Below, one piece after another: positions 40,788-50,079 of a stretch of DNA of 64,000 nt. The translations under genes and the position numbers were made by a program. Within the stretch, counting starts at the first letter, position 1; the number at the start of each line of letters is the position of its first letter. The stretch lies in assembly GCF_001425235.1 (NCBI RefSeq), contig NZ_LMEA01000011.1:558001-622000 (forward strand), read 5' to 3'. The notes under the pieces were generated by a model. That model was given only the letters and a program-made list of their open reading frames with translations, did no database searches and was not told the DNA's origin. This DNA is from Devosia sp. Root413D1 (GTDB lineage Bacteria; Pseudomonadota; Alphaproteobacteria; Rhizobiales; Devosiaceae).

Positions 40788-41150
40788 ATGCGCCTTGCCC
40801 TTGCTTTCGCTGCCCTGCTGCTGGCAGCCGCGCCCGCCACTGCGCAGTCGCTCACCGGCGTCGGCGTCGAGGGCAACTGGGGCTGCCGCGCCAATGTCGA
40901 CGGCGCCCGCGCCGGGCTCCTCACCATCTATGCCGGCTCCTACGGCTACGCCTCGGCCAATTTCGGCAGCACCGCATCGGGCAGCGGCACCGTCGAGATG
41001 GCCTCCAACGGCGTCACCTTCCTCGATGGCAACCTCGTCGCCGGCGCCGGCATCACCAACGCCATCCTCGGCTTCGACGATGCCGGCCGCGACGTGCTGC
41101 AGCTCTACACCGCAGAAAAGAACGTCCTCACCTGCACCCCGCGGGGGTAG
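40788..41150 (+). CDS. Secreted protein of unknown function, 120 aa
   Basis: Signal peptide (1-~20, LALAFAALLLAAAPATAQ, cleavage after TAQ), then a Gly/Ser/Ala-rich mature region (GNWGCRANVDGARAGLLTIY; ANFGSTASGSGTVEMASNGV) with two cysteines, one near each end of the mature part (C37 and C117 approx.). It resembles small beta-rich periplasmic proteins. The ATG at 40788 is preceded by GGAG at 40772-40775, and the gene begins 8 nt after the MaoC stop. Confidence 0.7.
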   Translation: MRLALAFAALLLAAAPATAQSLTGVGVEGNWGCRANVDGARAGLLTIYAGSYGYASANFGSTASGSGTVEMASNGVTFLDGNLVAGAGITNAILGFDDAGRDVLQLYTAEKNVLTCTPRG

Positions 41151-41675
41151 GCATTGCGGGCCTAGGGGCGCTGCAACAGGGCAACCGATGTGTCAGTGGA
41201 CCACCGCAGCTATCCTCAAACTCGATGTCATCCCAGCGAAAGCTGGGACCCATTTCGCCGCCCGCACCAGCCGATAGTTGGGTCCCAGCTTTCGCTGGGA
41301 TGACATCCGGTGGGCGTGGGAAGTCCGTCGACAACCTCGGGATGTGTCGATACTGCGCCACATCCATCTTGACCTCCCCGCCCTCCAGCGCTAAACAACG
41401 CGCCTTCCAGAGGAGTATCGCCCGAAAATGATCTGAGCACTGTTGCGGACGCCCGAGCCATTGCTTCCCTCGCCTTGCGAGTGGCAGCTGATGCGCGGAT
41501 GCCGACCACAGCACTGCTCCAGATGACGGGCTGACTCTGTCCGGCGCCTCGGGCGTCCAATCCCCCCCTGCACTTCATCGCTAACCGCGGCTCGCGCACA
41601 GCACTGCTTTGCGTCGCGCCGCTACTTGAGCTCGTTTCTGGCGTTACTGCGCCGCGGCGGGCAAGGAGATTGCTT
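41151..41675. other. 525-bp gap: family A repeat plus unassigned sequence
   Basis: It contains repeat A copy 7 (41227-41304). The rest has no RNA gene or promoter that I can support. A short frame ending at ~41532 (...DARAIASLALRVAADARMP...) has coding-like composition but no usable start; it may be a gene remnant. Confidence 0.4.
41227..41304. repeat. Family A palindromic repeat, copy 7
   Basis: GTCATCCCAGCGAAAGCTGG (41227-41246) and GGTCCCAGCTTTCGCTGGGA (41281-41300), then TGAC. Arms match perfectly. Confidence 0.92.
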
Positions 41676-41846
41676 ATGCCCAAATTCATGACCTACCAGC
41701 GCCCTACCCCGGTCAACAAGCAAAGCTGGAGCGGCCGCCCTGGCGCCAACCCCTATCAGCCGGTGCGTCGGCCGGCCGGGCACCCTGTGCCTGAGCCGCA
41801 GAAGCTGGCCCTGCCGCCATTGCTCGGTGGGCCTAAATCGCGATGA
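41676..41846 (+). CDS. Small Pro-rich protein, 56 aa
   Basis: A short gene with an excellent ribosome-binding site (AAGGAG at 41663-41668, 7 nt before the ATG). The product starts MPKFMTYQRPTPVNKQSWSG and ends PLLGGPKSR; it is basic, with ten or more prolines and several aromatics, and is probably disordered. No signal peptide. Composition and Shine-Dalgarno argue for a real gene, but no family is recognised. Confidence 0.6.
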   Translation: MPKFMTYQRPTPVNKQSWSGRPGANPYQPVRRPAGHPVPEPQKLALPPLLGGPKSR

Positions 41847-41851
41847 GCGAA

Positions 41852-41879
41852 GGCGCCCCGGCAACGCCGCCGGGGCGCC
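41852..41879 (+). terminator. Strong GC hairpin after the small Pro-rich gene
   Basis: GGCGCCCCGGC (41852-41862) and GCCGGGGCGCC (41869-41879), an 11-bp stem with 6-nt loop, 5 nt after the stop. No U-tract, so it may be a Rho-dependent or mRNA-stabilising end rather than an intrinsic terminator. Confidence 0.4.
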
Positions 41880-42045
41880 CAATCACGGGGAAAACCCGCT
41901 CCCGAGCAGGGGGCGGCCGGTAGCGCCAACAAACACTTACCGACCCCAATGCTTTCTATTCAACGATTTAGCGCTTCGTTATGCGCACCGGCGCACAATC
42001 ATGCGACGACACTATTGCCTACCCGCGCCACGAGGTCCCCCGGTC

Positions 42046-43950
42046 ATGGAGTCGCCTTGGTACAGCCTGATGACCAACGTCTCGGTCGTCGCGTTCGTCG
42101 TCACTGTCTGGACCCAGCTGCGCGACGTGTTCGAGCGCTTCGGGCCGCGGGCGGTCGAGACCGGCTTCGGCGCGGTGATGGGGCTCGGCGCCATCGCGGC
42201 CATGCTGTTCCCGGTGCAGTTCGCGCCTGGCGTCTTCTTCGACCTGCGCACCTGCCTCCTCGCCCTTGCCGCCTTTTTCGGCGGCCCGCTGGCGGCGCTG
42301 GCGGCGCTTATCCCGGCCATCACCTATCGCCTTTGGGTCGGTGGCGTCGGGGCGCCCGCTGGCATGGTGTCGATGACCCTGGTCACCCTTGCCGCCTCGT
42401 TCGGCCACCTGCTGCTACGCCGCCGCGGATTGTCGATCGCCCGCTGGCACTCGCCGGCGCTGGCGCTCGCCACCTGCGCCATCGGCCTGTTGACCATCGC
42501 CTTCGTTCCGATCGATCCCGGCATGAGCGATTGGGTGCCGCTGCTTGCCGCGCGCACCGCCCTGCTGTTCCTCGCGGTGATGCTCTCGGGCCTCGCGCTC
42601 ACCCATGACGAGGAGTTGCGCACGGCACGGCGCGAGAACCAGATCTATCGCCAGGTGATCGACGAGCTGCCCGACAGCATCAGTGTGAGGGATACCGAGG
42701 GCCGTTTCGTCATCGCCAATCCGGCGACCGCGACGTTACTCGGGGTGAGCTCGTCGAAAGCGCTGATCGGACGCCCCGGCGACGAGCTCGGCGTCGCTCG
42801 CCCTGCCTCGCCGCCCCATACCGGCGAGACGCATTGGAGTTTCCAGCAGCCGGTAGAGCGCCCGGACGGTGGCACCAGCTGGCTGCAGACGCTCGAGGTA
42901 CAACTCAATGACCCAAGCGGCCGCGCCATGGGGCTCATCACCCACAACCGCGACATTACCGACCAGAAGCACCTGGAGCTGGAACTCGACGAGCGCCAGC
43001 GCGTCCTCGCCTTCGCCATGGCGCAGATGACCGATGGCGTCGCCATGTTCGACCACGCCGGCAAGCTGCTGTTCTGCAACGCCCGTTACCAGAAGCTTTT
43101 CCCGCTGACCTCGGACGTCCGCGTCCCCGGCGCCAATATCCGCGACATTCTCGCAGCCGCGGCCGAACGGCGCGAGCAGCAGGTCGGCTCGTCGCCTGCC
43201 GATGTCGCCGAGTGGATCGACGAGATCACCGAGTCGCTGCACCACGACGCCGAGGAAGAGGTGCACCTGTACGACGGCACCTGGTTGCGCGTCTCCACTC
43301 GCCCCTCGCTCGACGGCGTCTCGATGGTGGTGGTCTCCGACATCACCCGGCTCAAGCGCACCGAGCTCGAACTGCTCGATGTCGCCGAACGGCTGCGCGA
43401 GGAAGCGACGACCGACGCACTGACCGGCCTCGTCAACCGTCGCGCCCTCGACCAGCGGCTCGAGATCGAGATCGCTCGCAGCCTCCGCTCTGATACGGCG
43501 CTGAGCGTCATCCTGCTCGATATCGATCACTTCAAGGCCTACAACGACAGCTACGGTCACCTTGCCGGCGACGCCTGCCTGAAGGCGGTGAGCCAGTGCC
43601 TGAGCCAGGTGTTCCGCCGCCCGGCCGATCTCATCGCCCGCTATGGTGGCGAGGAGTTCCTCGTGGTGCTGCCCGAGGCGGATGCCGAAGCCGCCTACCG
43701 CCTGGCCAACGACTATCGCGAGCTGCTGGCAGCGCTGGCGCTACCGCACCAGGCCAGCGAGTTCGGCCGCGTCACCGTCAGCCTCGGCATCGCTGCCTAT
43801 GCCCCGGGCCAGACCGACCGCAACGCCGCCGACCTCGTCGGCCGCGCCGACGAGGCGCTCTATGCCGCCAAAAGCGGCGGCCGCGACCAGGTCAGCGGCT
43901 GGCGCCGCCGCTTCGAGGTGCTGCCCCGCAGTTTGCGCGTAGTGCATTAG
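42046..43950 (+). CDS. Membrane diguanylate cyclase (5TMR-LYT, PAS, PAS, GGDEF)
   Basis: 634 residues. An N-terminal five-helix 5TM-LYT sensor (~10-185; FGAVMGLGAIAAMLFPVQFA, PGVFFDLRTCLLALAAFFGG) is followed by two PAS-type domains (~200-320 from IYRQVIDELPDSISVRDTEG; ~330-440 from AQMTDGVAMFDHAGKLLFCN). The C-terminal GGDEF domain has GGEEF at 534-538. An RxxD allosteric I-site (RPAD) sits exactly five residues before the GGEEF motif, so product inhibition is expected. It synthesises c-di-GMP at the inner membrane. The start at 42046 follows GAGGT; ATG 42001 is an alternative. Confidence 0.9.
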   Translation: MESPWYSLMTNVSVVAFVVTVWTQLRDVFERFGPRAVETGFGAVMGLGAIAAMLFPVQFAPGVFFDLRTCLLALAAFFGGPLAALAALIPAITYRLWVGGVGAPAGMVSMTLVTLAASFGHLLLRRRGLSIARWHSPALALATCAIGLLTIAFVPIDPGMSDWVPLLAARTALLFLAVMLSGLALTHDEELRTARRENQIYRQVIDELPDSISVRDTEGRFVIANPATATLLGVSSSKALIGRPGDELGVARPASPPHTGETHWSFQQPVERPDGGTSWLQTLEVQLNDPSGRAMGLITHNRDITDQKHLELELDERQRVLAFAMAQMTDGVAMFDHAGKLLFCNARYQKLFPLTSDVRVPGANIRDILAAAAERREQQVGSSPADVAEWIDEITESLHHDAEEEVHLYDGTWLRVSTRPSLDGVSMVVVSDITRLKRTELELLDVAERLREEATTDALTGLVNRRALDQRLEIEIARSLRSDTALSVILLDIDHFKAYNDSYGHLAGDACLKAVSQCLSQVFRRPADLIARYGGEEFLVVLPEADAEAAYRLANDYRELLAALALPHQASEFGRVTVSLGIAAYAPGQTDRNAADLVGRADEALYAAKSGGRDQVSGWRRRFEVLPRSLRVVH

Positions 43951-43956
43951 CAGGTA

Positions 43957-44012
43957 CTGACAGTCGGGTACCCTCTCCCGCTTGCGGGGGAGGGCGCGCC
44001 GACTGCAGGCCT
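43957..44012. repeat. Short inverted repeat CCCTCTCCCGCTTGCGGGGGAGGG
   Basis: ACCCTCTCCCG (43970-43980), CTT, GCGGGGGAGGG (43984-43994), with flanking CAGTCGG / CCGACTGC. It is a minimal version of the central part of the 15147-15428 repeat, between the convergent GGDEF and apt genes. Confidence 0.7.
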
Positions 44013-44028
44013 CAGCGCCTGCTGCCCC

Positions 44029-44559
44029 TCAATGCCCCTCGAACGGGATCAGCGCCTCGACCTTCACCCCGGTGGCTCGGAGCTTCTCCGCCCCGCCCAG
44101 GTCGAACAGGTCGATGACGAAGCCGGAATGTGACACTTCCGCGCCGGTCCGCCGCAGCAGCGATACTGCCGCCACTGCCGTACCGCCGGTGGCGATCAGG
44201 TCGTCGACCAGCAGCACCTTGTCGCCGGACCCGATCACATCGGCATGGATCTCGATCGTGTCGACACCGTACTCGAGCGCGTAATTCTGGCCGATCGTCT
44301 CGCCGGGGAGCTTGCCTTTCTTCCGCACCGGGATGAACCCGACGCCGAGCGCAATGGCGACGCCGGCGCCAAAGATGAAGCCGCGCGCCTCGATGCCCGC
44401 GACGTGTGTGATCCCCAGGTCACGATGCAATCCGGCCAGCCGGTCGACGCTTTCGCGAAACCCGGCGGGATCCTCGATCAGCGTGGTGATGTCACGGAAC
44501 AGGATGCCCTTTTTGGGGTAGTCGGGGATCGTGCGGACGAGCGACTTGAGGTCGAGCAT
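44029..44559 (-). CDS. apt: Adenine phosphoribosyltransferase
   Basis: 176 residues. Salvages adenine to AMP with PRPP. VRTIPDYPKKGILFRDITTL is the family N-terminus; HVAGIEARGFIFGAGVAIAL, FIPVRKKGKLPGETI and the PRPP loop VLLVDDLIATGGTAVAAVSL are complete. Length normal. Minus strand, upstream neighbour is a small gene at 44607. Confidence 0.96.
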   Translation of the reverse strand: MLDLKSLVRTIPDYPKKGILFRDITTLIEDPAGFRESVDRLAGLHRDLGITHVAGIEARGFIFGAGVAIALGVGFIPVRKKGKLPGETIGQNYALEYGVDTIEIHADVIGSGDKVLLVDDLIATGGTAVAAVSLLRRTGAEVSHSGFVIDLFDLGGAEKLRATGVKVEALIPFEGH

Positions 44560-44606
44560 GAGTGTGCTTCGGCTGTTGGGAAACGATGAAGGAGATCAGC
44601 GCGGGG

Positions 44607-44807
44607 TTAGCGCTTGGTGCTGTTGACGATCTTGCGCGCCAGCTGGCCAGCCTTGTAGGCGGTGTTGAGCGTCGCGTCCTTGGCGGCGGCCTTGACCTTG
44701 GGCGTCAGCAGCAGCGGCGCCGCAGCAATGCCGGCACGCACCATCGGATGGGCGATCATGGTCCGGGCCAGGGCTGCGGCCGTGATGGCGCCGCGAATGA
44801 TCGACAT
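44607..44807 (-). CDS. Small basic protein, 66 aa
   Basis: MSIIRGAITAAALARTMIAH, then a hydrophobic Ala/Leu segment (VRAGIAAAPLLLTPKVKAAA) and the basic end ARKIVNSTKR. RBS GGAGG precedes the ATG (minus-strand TCCGGAGGCCCAC). Possibly a membrane-associated amphipathic protein; no family recognised. Its frame is open far upstream, but only this start has a ribosome-binding site. Confidence 0.6.
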   Translation of the reverse strand: MSIIRGAITAAALARTMIAHPMVRAGIAAAPLLLTPKVKAAAKDATLNTAYKAGQLARKIVNSTKR

Positions 44808-44888
44808 GTGGGCCTCCGGATGTTTCGCCAGGAACTGCTTCGCCCGAGAATATCGACGATGCCGCCCCGGATCGCAAGGGGCGCAGAA

Positions 44889-44915
44889 ACGACAAAGGGC
44901 CCCACAGGGCCCTTT
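44889..44915 (-). terminator. Terminator of the petABC operon
   Basis: Minus strand AAAGGGCCC-TGTG-GGGCCCTTT (44915-44894) followed by GTCGTTTC, 24 nt past the petC stop. Stem perfect at 9 bp; T-tract imperfect. Confidence 0.7.
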
Positions 44916-44938
44916 GCGTTGTTCATTGCAGCGTCGGC

Positions 44939-45781
44939 TTAATGCTCGACGCGCGACCAGAGCTTCTGCTTCACCAAGTACATCAACCCGGCGAACACCA
45001 GGAGGAACGCGATCACCTGGAAGCCGGCTTCCTTGCGCGCCACGAGGTGCGGCTCGGCCATCCACATCATGTACGAGGCGACGTCGCGCGAGTACTGGTC
45101 GACGGTCAGCGGCACGCTGCCGGTCTCGCCTGCCTCATAGGTGATGAGACCGTCGCTGAGCGGCGGCGCCATGCCGAGCGCGTGGCCCGGGAAGTAGGTG
45201 TTGTAGTGCTTGCCTTCCGGCACCTCGGCACCATGCGGCGGCGGGTCGACATAGCCGTTGAGCAGCGCGTGGATATAGTCCGGGCCGCCTTCCGAGTAGG
45301 CAGTGAAGTAGTTGAAGATCCACCACGGGAACGGCTGCGTCGTGCCGCGGGCCTTGGCCAGCACCGAGAAGTCCGGCGGCAGCGCGCCACCATTGGCGTC
45401 ACGGGCTTCCTGATCATTGGCAAACGGCGACGGCCAGCGATCGGCTGCGATGCCCGGGCGCTTGCCGCCCTCGGCCTCGGGATCGTTGATCTCGTACTCG
45501 GCCGCCAGCGCCTTCACCTGGCCCTCGGTGAACTCGGGACCACCCGGCTCGGAGAGGTTGCGGAACGCGATGAGCCGCGCCGAGTGACAGCTCGAGCAGA
45601 CTTCCTTGAACACCTGGAAGCCGCGCTGCAGCTGGTTGCGATCATAGGTGCCGAACGGACCCGCGAAGCTCCAGGCTTCCTTCTTGATCTCCGGGGTGCC
45701 GTGGTCCTGCGCCACGGCGGGAACCGCCGCGAACAGCATGCTCACCAGCAGGGCGCCGATAATGCTTTTGGTCTTGATCAT
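44939..45781 (-). CDS. petC: Cytochrome c1 of the bc1 complex
   Basis: 280 residues. Signal peptide (1-25, cleavage after AVAQ). Heme c motif CSSCH at 62-66; the axial Met is in HALGMAPPLSDG (~209). Conserved R/Y segments follow, such as FNYFTAYSEGGPDYIHALLN. A C-terminal membrane anchor (~255-272, AFLLVFAGLMYLVKQ) holds it in the inner membrane facing the periplasm. It passes electrons from the Rieske protein to cytochrome c. Last gene of petABC, 17 nt after petB. Confidence 0.96.
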   Translation of the reverse strand: MIKTKSIIGALLVSMLFAAVPAVAQDHGTPEIKKEAWSFAGPFGTYDRNQLQRGFQVFKEVCSSCHSARLIAFRNLSEPGGPEFTEGQVKALAAEYEINDPEAEGGKRPGIAADRWPSPFANDQEARDANGGALPPDFSVLAKARGTTQPFPWWIFNYFTAYSEGGPDYIHALLNGYVDPPPHGAEVPEGKHYNTYFPGHALGMAPPLSDGLITYEAGETGSVPLTVDQYSRDVASYMMWMAEPHLVARKEAGFQVIAFLLVFAGLMYLVKQKLWSRVEH

Positions 45782-45798
45782 TGGCGTTGGGCCCCGGG

Positions 45799-47088
45799 TC
45801 AGTGCGACGTCGACGCAGCGGCAGGCTGAGCGGCCGCCGGCGCCTTGTGCTTGGCCAGCACGGACTCAGTGATCGACGTCGGCAAGGGCCGCGGCGTCTC
45901 AAAGCGTCCGAGCAGCGGAAGCACGATGATGAAGTAGATGAAGTAGTAGGCCGTGGCGATCTTGGAGAGCAGCACGTAGATGCCCTCGGCCGGCGCCGAA
46001 CCGAGCCAGGTCAGGAACACGAAGTTCGCCACGAACAGCCAGTAGAACCACTTGAAGATCGGGCGGAAGGTGCCCGAGCGGACCTTGGACGTATCGAGCC
46101 ACGGCACGAAGAACAGCACCAGGATCGCGCCGGCGAAGAAGATCACGCCGCCCAGCTTCGAATCGATGAACAGGATGTTGAAGTCGATGGCGCGCAGGAT
46201 CGCGTAGAACGGCAGGAAGTACCATTCGGGCACGATGTGAGCCGGCGTCACCTGGCTGTTCGCCATGATGTAGTTGTCGGGGTGGCCCAGGATATCGGGC
46301 GCAAAGAACACGAACCAGGCGAACGGGATGCAGAACACGATGACCGCGAAGAGGTCCTTCATCGTGTAATACGGGTGGAACGGCACCGTCTCGCGGCTCG
46401 ACTTCACTTCCACGCCGATCGGGTTGTTGTTGCCCGGCACGTGCAGCGCCCAGATGTGGAGCGCCACCACCGCCGCGATGATGAACGGCAGCAGGTAATG
46501 CAGCGAGAAGAAGCGGTTGAGCGTCGCGTTGTCGACGGCGAAACCGCCGCGCAGCAATTCGAGGATCGGCGTGCCGAGCACCGGAATGGCGCCCAGGATA
46601 TTGGTGATCACGGTCGCGGCCCAGAAGCTCATCTGGCCCCACGGCAGCACGTAGCCCATGAAGGCGGTGGTCACCATCAGCACGAACAGCAGCACGCCGA
46701 GGATCCACAGGATCTCGCGCGGCGCCTTGTACGAGCCGAAATACAGCCCGCGGAACATGTGGATATAGACCGCCGCAAAGAACATCGAGGCGCCCGTGGC
46801 ATGCACGGCCTGGATGATGCGGCCGCCATTCACGTCGCGGCGGATATGCTCCACCGAGTCGAAGGCGAGGCTGACATGCGGGGTGTAGTGCATGGCGAGA
46901 ATGATGCCCGTCACGATCTGCACGCCGAGCATGAAGGCGAGGATGGCGCCGAAGGTCCACCAGTAGTTGAGGTTCTTCGGCGTGGGGTAGTCCATCAGGT
47001 GTTCTTTGGACCACCGGATGATCGGCAGGCGGTCGTCGATCCATTTCTCGACGACGTTACCGGGGACGTAGCTGGATTCGTGAGCCAT
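45799..47088 (-). CDS. petB: Cytochrome b of the bc1 complex
   Basis: 429 residues, the usual alphaproteobacterial length. Eight-helix quinol-oxidising subunit with two b hemes. N-terminus [20 protein letters not shown], the Qo-site helix [20 protein letters not shown], and the conserved [15 protein letters not shown] near the ef loop. Heme-ligand His residues fall in MHYTPH/HATGASM and HYLLPF/HIWALH. The start at 47088 ([12 protein letters not shown]) lies 14 nt after the petA stop. C-terminal ~20 residues are Ala-rich. Confidence 0.96.
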   Translation of the reverse strand: MAHESSYVPGNVVEKWIDDRLPIIRWSKEHLMDYPTPKNLNYWWTFGAILAFMLGVQIVTGIILAMHYTPHVSLAFDSVEHIRRDVNGGRIIQAVHATGASMFFAAVYIHMFRGLYFGSYKAPREILWILGVLLFVLMVTTAFMGYVLPWGQMSFWAATVITNILGAIPVLGTPILELLRGGFAVDNATLNRFFSLHYLLPFIIAAVVALHIWALHVPGNNNPIGVEVKSSRETVPFHPYYTMKDLFAVIVFCIPFAWFVFFAPDILGHPDNYIMANSQVTPAHIVPEWYFLPFYAILRAIDFNILFIDSKLGGVIFFAGAILVLFFVPWLDTSKVRSGTFRPIFKWFYWLFVANFVFLTWLGSAPAEGIYVLLSKIATAYYFIYFIIVLPLLGRFETPRPLPTSITESVLAKHKAPAAAQPAAASTSH

Positions 47089-47102
47089 CTGGTCGAGTCC
47101 CC

Positions 47103-47645
47103 TTAACCGATCTTCACGAGCGTATCGGAAATGAATTCGTAAGGCGGCAGCACCAGGTTGGTCGGCGCGGGGCCCTTGCGGATACGACCGGCAGTATCGA
47201 ACTGCGAGCCGTGGCAGGGGCAGGCCCAGCCGTTGTAATCGCCGGAATCGCCGACCGGGATGCAGCCGAGGTGCGTGCAGTTGGCGATCATGATCAGCCA
47301 CTGCTCATGGCCCGGCTTGGTGCGCTGTTCGTCGGTCGCCGGATCCTTGAGGTCCGACATCGGAACGGCCTTGGCCTCGGCGATCTCTTCGGGCGTGCGG
47401 TTGCGCACGAACACCGGCAGGCCACGCCACTTGATGGTGACCGACTGGCCCACTTCGATGCCGGAAAGGTCGAACTCGATGCTGGCCAGCGCCAGCACGG
47501 ACGCATCGGGGTTCAGCTGGTTGATCAGCGGCCAGGTCACCCCGGCAACGCCCACCGCGCCTACGGCGCCCGCCGCGATATAGAGGAAATCGCGCCGACC
47601 CGGTTTAGGGTCGTCCTGATGTGCCAGATTGGATTGCGTCGCCAA
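47103..47645 (-). CDS. petA: Rieske iron-sulfur subunit of the bc1 complex
   Basis: 180 residues. Twin-arginine-type anchor ([20 protein letters not shown]), which Rieske proteins use for Tat-dependent insertion. The 2Fe-2S ligands are in [20 protein letters not shown] (box 1) and PCHGSQFD (box 2). First gene of the petABC operon on the minus strand; the 215-bp divergent gap to trmL must contain its promoter, which I could not place with confidence. Confidence 0.96.
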   Translation of the reverse strand: MATQSNLAHQDDPKPGRRDFLYIAAGAVGAVGVAGVTWPLINQLNPDASVLALASIEFDLSGIEVGQSVTIKWRGLPVFVRNRTPEEIAEAKAVPMSDLKDPATDEQRTKPGHEQWLIMIANCTHLGCIPVGDSGDYNGWACPCHGSQFDTAGRIRKGPAPTNLVLPPYEFISDTLVKIG

Positions 47646-47860
47646 GGTAAGCTTCCGTCTGTTGTGTCTTGATCAGCGCCTCGGTGCCCGTTGGCATAGG
47701 GCCACATAGCCAGAGCCAACCCCCGCCCTCAACAGCGCGTGATTTGGGCGTTCTTTTGACACTATGAATGGGGCTTGTCCAGCCGGAGTCAGGGTGACTT
47801 TCCCCCGATGCGACACTATAGCAACCGCCTAAAACCTAACCGCTATACTCAAGAATTCCA

Positions 47861-48328
47861 ATGATCGATCTGGCCCTCTACCAACCCGATATCGCGCAGA
47901 ACACCGGCACCCTGCTCCGCCTCGGCGCCTGCCTCGGGGTCATGGTGCACATCATCCATCCGACCGGCTTTCAGTTCTCGCCGCGTTCGATCCGCCGCGG
48001 GGCGCTCGACTACCTCGAGCACGCCCTGTTCACCGAGCACGACAGCTACACCCATTTCAATGATTGGCGCCGCTCGGCCGGGCGCCGGCTGGCGCTCCTC
48101 ACCACCAAGGCAAGCGTCTCGGCCTATGCCGTGGCCTATCAACCCCACGACATCCTGCTGCTCGGCCGTGAGTCGGCCGGAGTGCCGGATGCGGTGGCTG
48201 ATGACGCTGAGCTGCGCGTCCGCATTCCCATGCGACAAGATATGCGCTCGCTCAACGTGGCCGTGGCCGGCAGCCTCGTGCTAGGTGAGGCGCTGCGACA
48301 GACCAACGGTTTTGCAGCTCTCTCATGA
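47861..48328 (+). CDS. trmL: tRNA (cytidine(34)-2'-O)-methyltransferase, SPOUT family
   Basis: 155 residues. Methylates the wobble ribose of tRNA-Leu isoacceptors. Begins [20 protein letters not shown] (motif 1 with N-x-G), then the SPOUT knot segments [14 protein letters not shown] and [20 protein letters not shown]. The length matches TrmL rather than longer SPOUT enzymes. Stop overlaps the hemF start (ATGA). Confidence 0.94.
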   Translation: MIDLALYQPDIAQNTGTLLRLGACLGVMVHIIHPTGFQFSPRSIRRGALDYLEHALFTEHDSYTHFNDWRRSAGRRLALLTTKASVSAYAVAYQPHDILLLGRESAGVPDAVADDAELRVRIPMRQDMRSLNVAVAGSLVLGEALRQTNGFAALS

Positions 48329-49194
48329 CATTACCCGCCGACATTGACTCAAAAAAGCAAGTGGCCGCGGCCTGGTTCCGGAGTTTCCGCGATCAGCTCT
48401 GCCAGAGCCTCGAGGCCGTCGAAGCCGAGGTGAAGGGGCCGCATGCCGACCGGCCTGCCGGCAAGTTCGAGATCGAACCGTGGAGTCGCGAAGCCGGTGG
48501 CGGCGGCGAGATGGGCCTGCTGCACGGCCGGGTGTTCGAGAAGGCCGGCGTCCATATCTCCACCGTCCACGGCCACTTCTCCGAGGAGTTCGCCCGCCAG
48601 ATGCCGCATACCGAGGCAGGCGCTGAGTTCTGGAGCGCCGGCGTCTCGGTGATCATCCACCCCTGGAACCCGCATGTTCCCGCCGCGCACATGAACACCC
48701 GCATGATCGTCACCGGCAAATGGTGGTTCGGCGGCGGTGGCGACCTCACTCCCGTCCTGGATCGCCGGCGCACCCAGGACGACCCTGACAGCATCGATTT
48801 CCACCTGGCCTACAAGGCCGCCTGCGAGGCGCATGGCGTCGATTACGCCGCCTACAAGAAATGGTGCGACGAGTATTTCTACCTGCCGCATCGCAAGGAG
48901 CCGCGCGGCATCGGCGGCATCTTCTACGACCAGCACAATTCGGGGAACTGGGACGCCGACTTCGCCTTCACCCAGGACGTCGGCCGCGCTTTCGACAGCG
49001 TCTACCCCGCCCTGGTTCGCCGCAATTTCGAGACGCCCTGGACCGAGGCCGAGCGCCACGAGCAGTTGATCCGCCGCGGCCGCTATGTCGAGTTCAACCT
49101 GCTCTACGACCGCGGCACTACCTTCGGGCTGAAGACCGGCGGCAATGTCACCTCGATTCTCTCCTCCATGCCCCCGGAAGTGCGCTGGCCGTAA
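48325..49194 (+). CDS. hemF: Oxygen-dependent coproporphyrinogen III oxidase
   Basis: 289 residues. Oxidative decarboxylation of coproporphyrinogen III to protoporphyrinogen IX in heme synthesis. Motifs: [71 protein letters not shown] and [20 protein letters not shown]. Coupled to trmL by a 4-nt overlap. Close to petABC, linking heme supply and respiration by position. Confidence 0.96.
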   Translation: MTLPADIDSKKQVAAAWFRSFRDQLCQSLEAVEAEVKGPHADRPAGKFEIEPWSREAGGGGEMGLLHGRVFEKAGVHISTVHGHFSEEFARQMPHTEAGAEFWSAGVSVIIHPWNPHVPAAHMNTRMIVTGKWWFGGGGDLTPVLDRRRTQDDPDSIDFHLAYKAACEAHGVDYAAYKKWCDEYFYLPHRKEPRGIGGIFYDQHNSGNWDADFAFTQDVGRAFDSVYPALVRRNFETPWTEAERHEQLIRRGRYVEFNLLYDRGTTFGLKTGGNVTSILSSMPPEVRWP

Positions 49195-49212
49195 AGACAC
49201 CGACCTCTCCTT

Positions 49213-49368
49213 GATCCTCCCCCGCGTGGCGGGGGAGGGGGACCGCCGAAGGCGGTGGAGGGGGCGGCAAGACTCTCCGGCTTGGGCTCCCCCCCTCCAC
49301 CAGCTTCGCTGGTCCCCCCGGGGTGAGGCCTCTGGCCTCGTCCCTCCCCCGCCACGCGGGGGAGGATC
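49213..49368. repeat. Family H inverted repeat after hemF
   Basis: GATCCTCCCCCGCGTGGCGG (49213-49232) and CCGCCACGCGGGGGAGGATC (49349-49368). An inner pair CCCTCCACCAGCTTCGCTGG / ACCGCCGAAGGCGGTGGAGG is visible. It accounts for nearly half of the 355-bp gap 49195-49549. The remainder is the leader of the secreted protein gene, with no clear promoter. Confidence 0.85.
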
Positions 49369-49549
49369 ATGGAGAGATTTGCGCATGACCCCACCCTTAC
49401 CAACCTTGCCGAAGCTTAAGCCGCCGGAAACTACCGGCGGTCCCGGGCTGCTCCTAGATGCTAGGGGCCGGTGCAAAATCGCACCCTCGAACGGTTCCAG
49501 CCAGCGCAACGGAACCGCGCTTCAGCTTCGCTGCTTGTGGAGTTCAAAA

Positions 49550-49981
49550 ATGAACAACGTTCTCAAGGGCAATATTCTCAAGGGCTTGGGAGCCACGGCT
49601 GCCGCCGCGGCAATCCTGATCGCCGCCGCCCCGGCCTTCGCTTCCGCCCCGGCATTCTCCCTCGCCAAGCCCAATAGCGGCATGTCGGTCGATAGCTTCG
49701 ATCCGCAGGTCCAGGTGTTCAACCGCCAGAACATTGCCGACCTGCTGCACGCCAGGTCCGTCTCGGTGGTGAAGTTCGATACCGCCTGGAATGATGGTGG
49801 CGATGCCACGAAGGCGTTCGACGCGCTCAACGCCAGCGACCAGTCGATCCACCTGCTGCGTGAGGCGTTGAAGGCCGATCCAGCGGCGATGCAGCTCCTG
49901 GCCCGCAACCACATCGCAGTCAACCAGGTCGTCGACATCGCTCCCGCCGGCAATGGCGCGGTGCAGCTCTACGTTTCATGA
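49550..49981 (+). CDS. Secreted protein of unknown function, 143 aa
   Basis: Signal peptide (~1-31; NILKGLGATAAAAAILIAAA, cleavage after AFA). The mature part is an alpha-beta mix with QVQVFNRQNIADLLHARSVS, VVKFDTAWNDGGDATKAFDA and IHLLREALKADPAAMQLLAR. No cysteine and no membrane segment, so it is probably a soluble periplasmic protein. GGAG lies 11 nt before the ATG. Unrecognised family. Confidence 0.72.
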   Translation: MNNVLKGNILKGLGATAAAAAILIAAAPAFASAPAFSLAKPNSGMSVDSFDPQVQVFNRQNIADLLHARSVSVVKFDTAWNDGGDATKAFDALNASDQSIHLLREALKADPAAMQLLARNHIAVNQVVDIAPAGNGAVQLYVS

Positions 49982-50079
49982 GGCCACAAGCGGTGCGCGG
50001 GCCCTGACCCGCGCACCGCTTCTATCCCTTCGCTGGCCGCGCTACACCTCTGCCACGCGAGAGGAGCGAAGCCGGGCCG

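Noticed and set aside
41437-41532. Short open frame with protein-like composition (...ARAIASLALRVAADARMP...)
   Set aside because: No start codon with a ribosome-binding site in frame; kept only as a possible gene remnant in the gap description.
47646-47860. Sigma-70 promoter boxes for petABC and trmL
   Set aside because: Several TTGACA-like and TATACT-like hexamers exist, but none has acceptable spacing with a partner, so no promoter is called.
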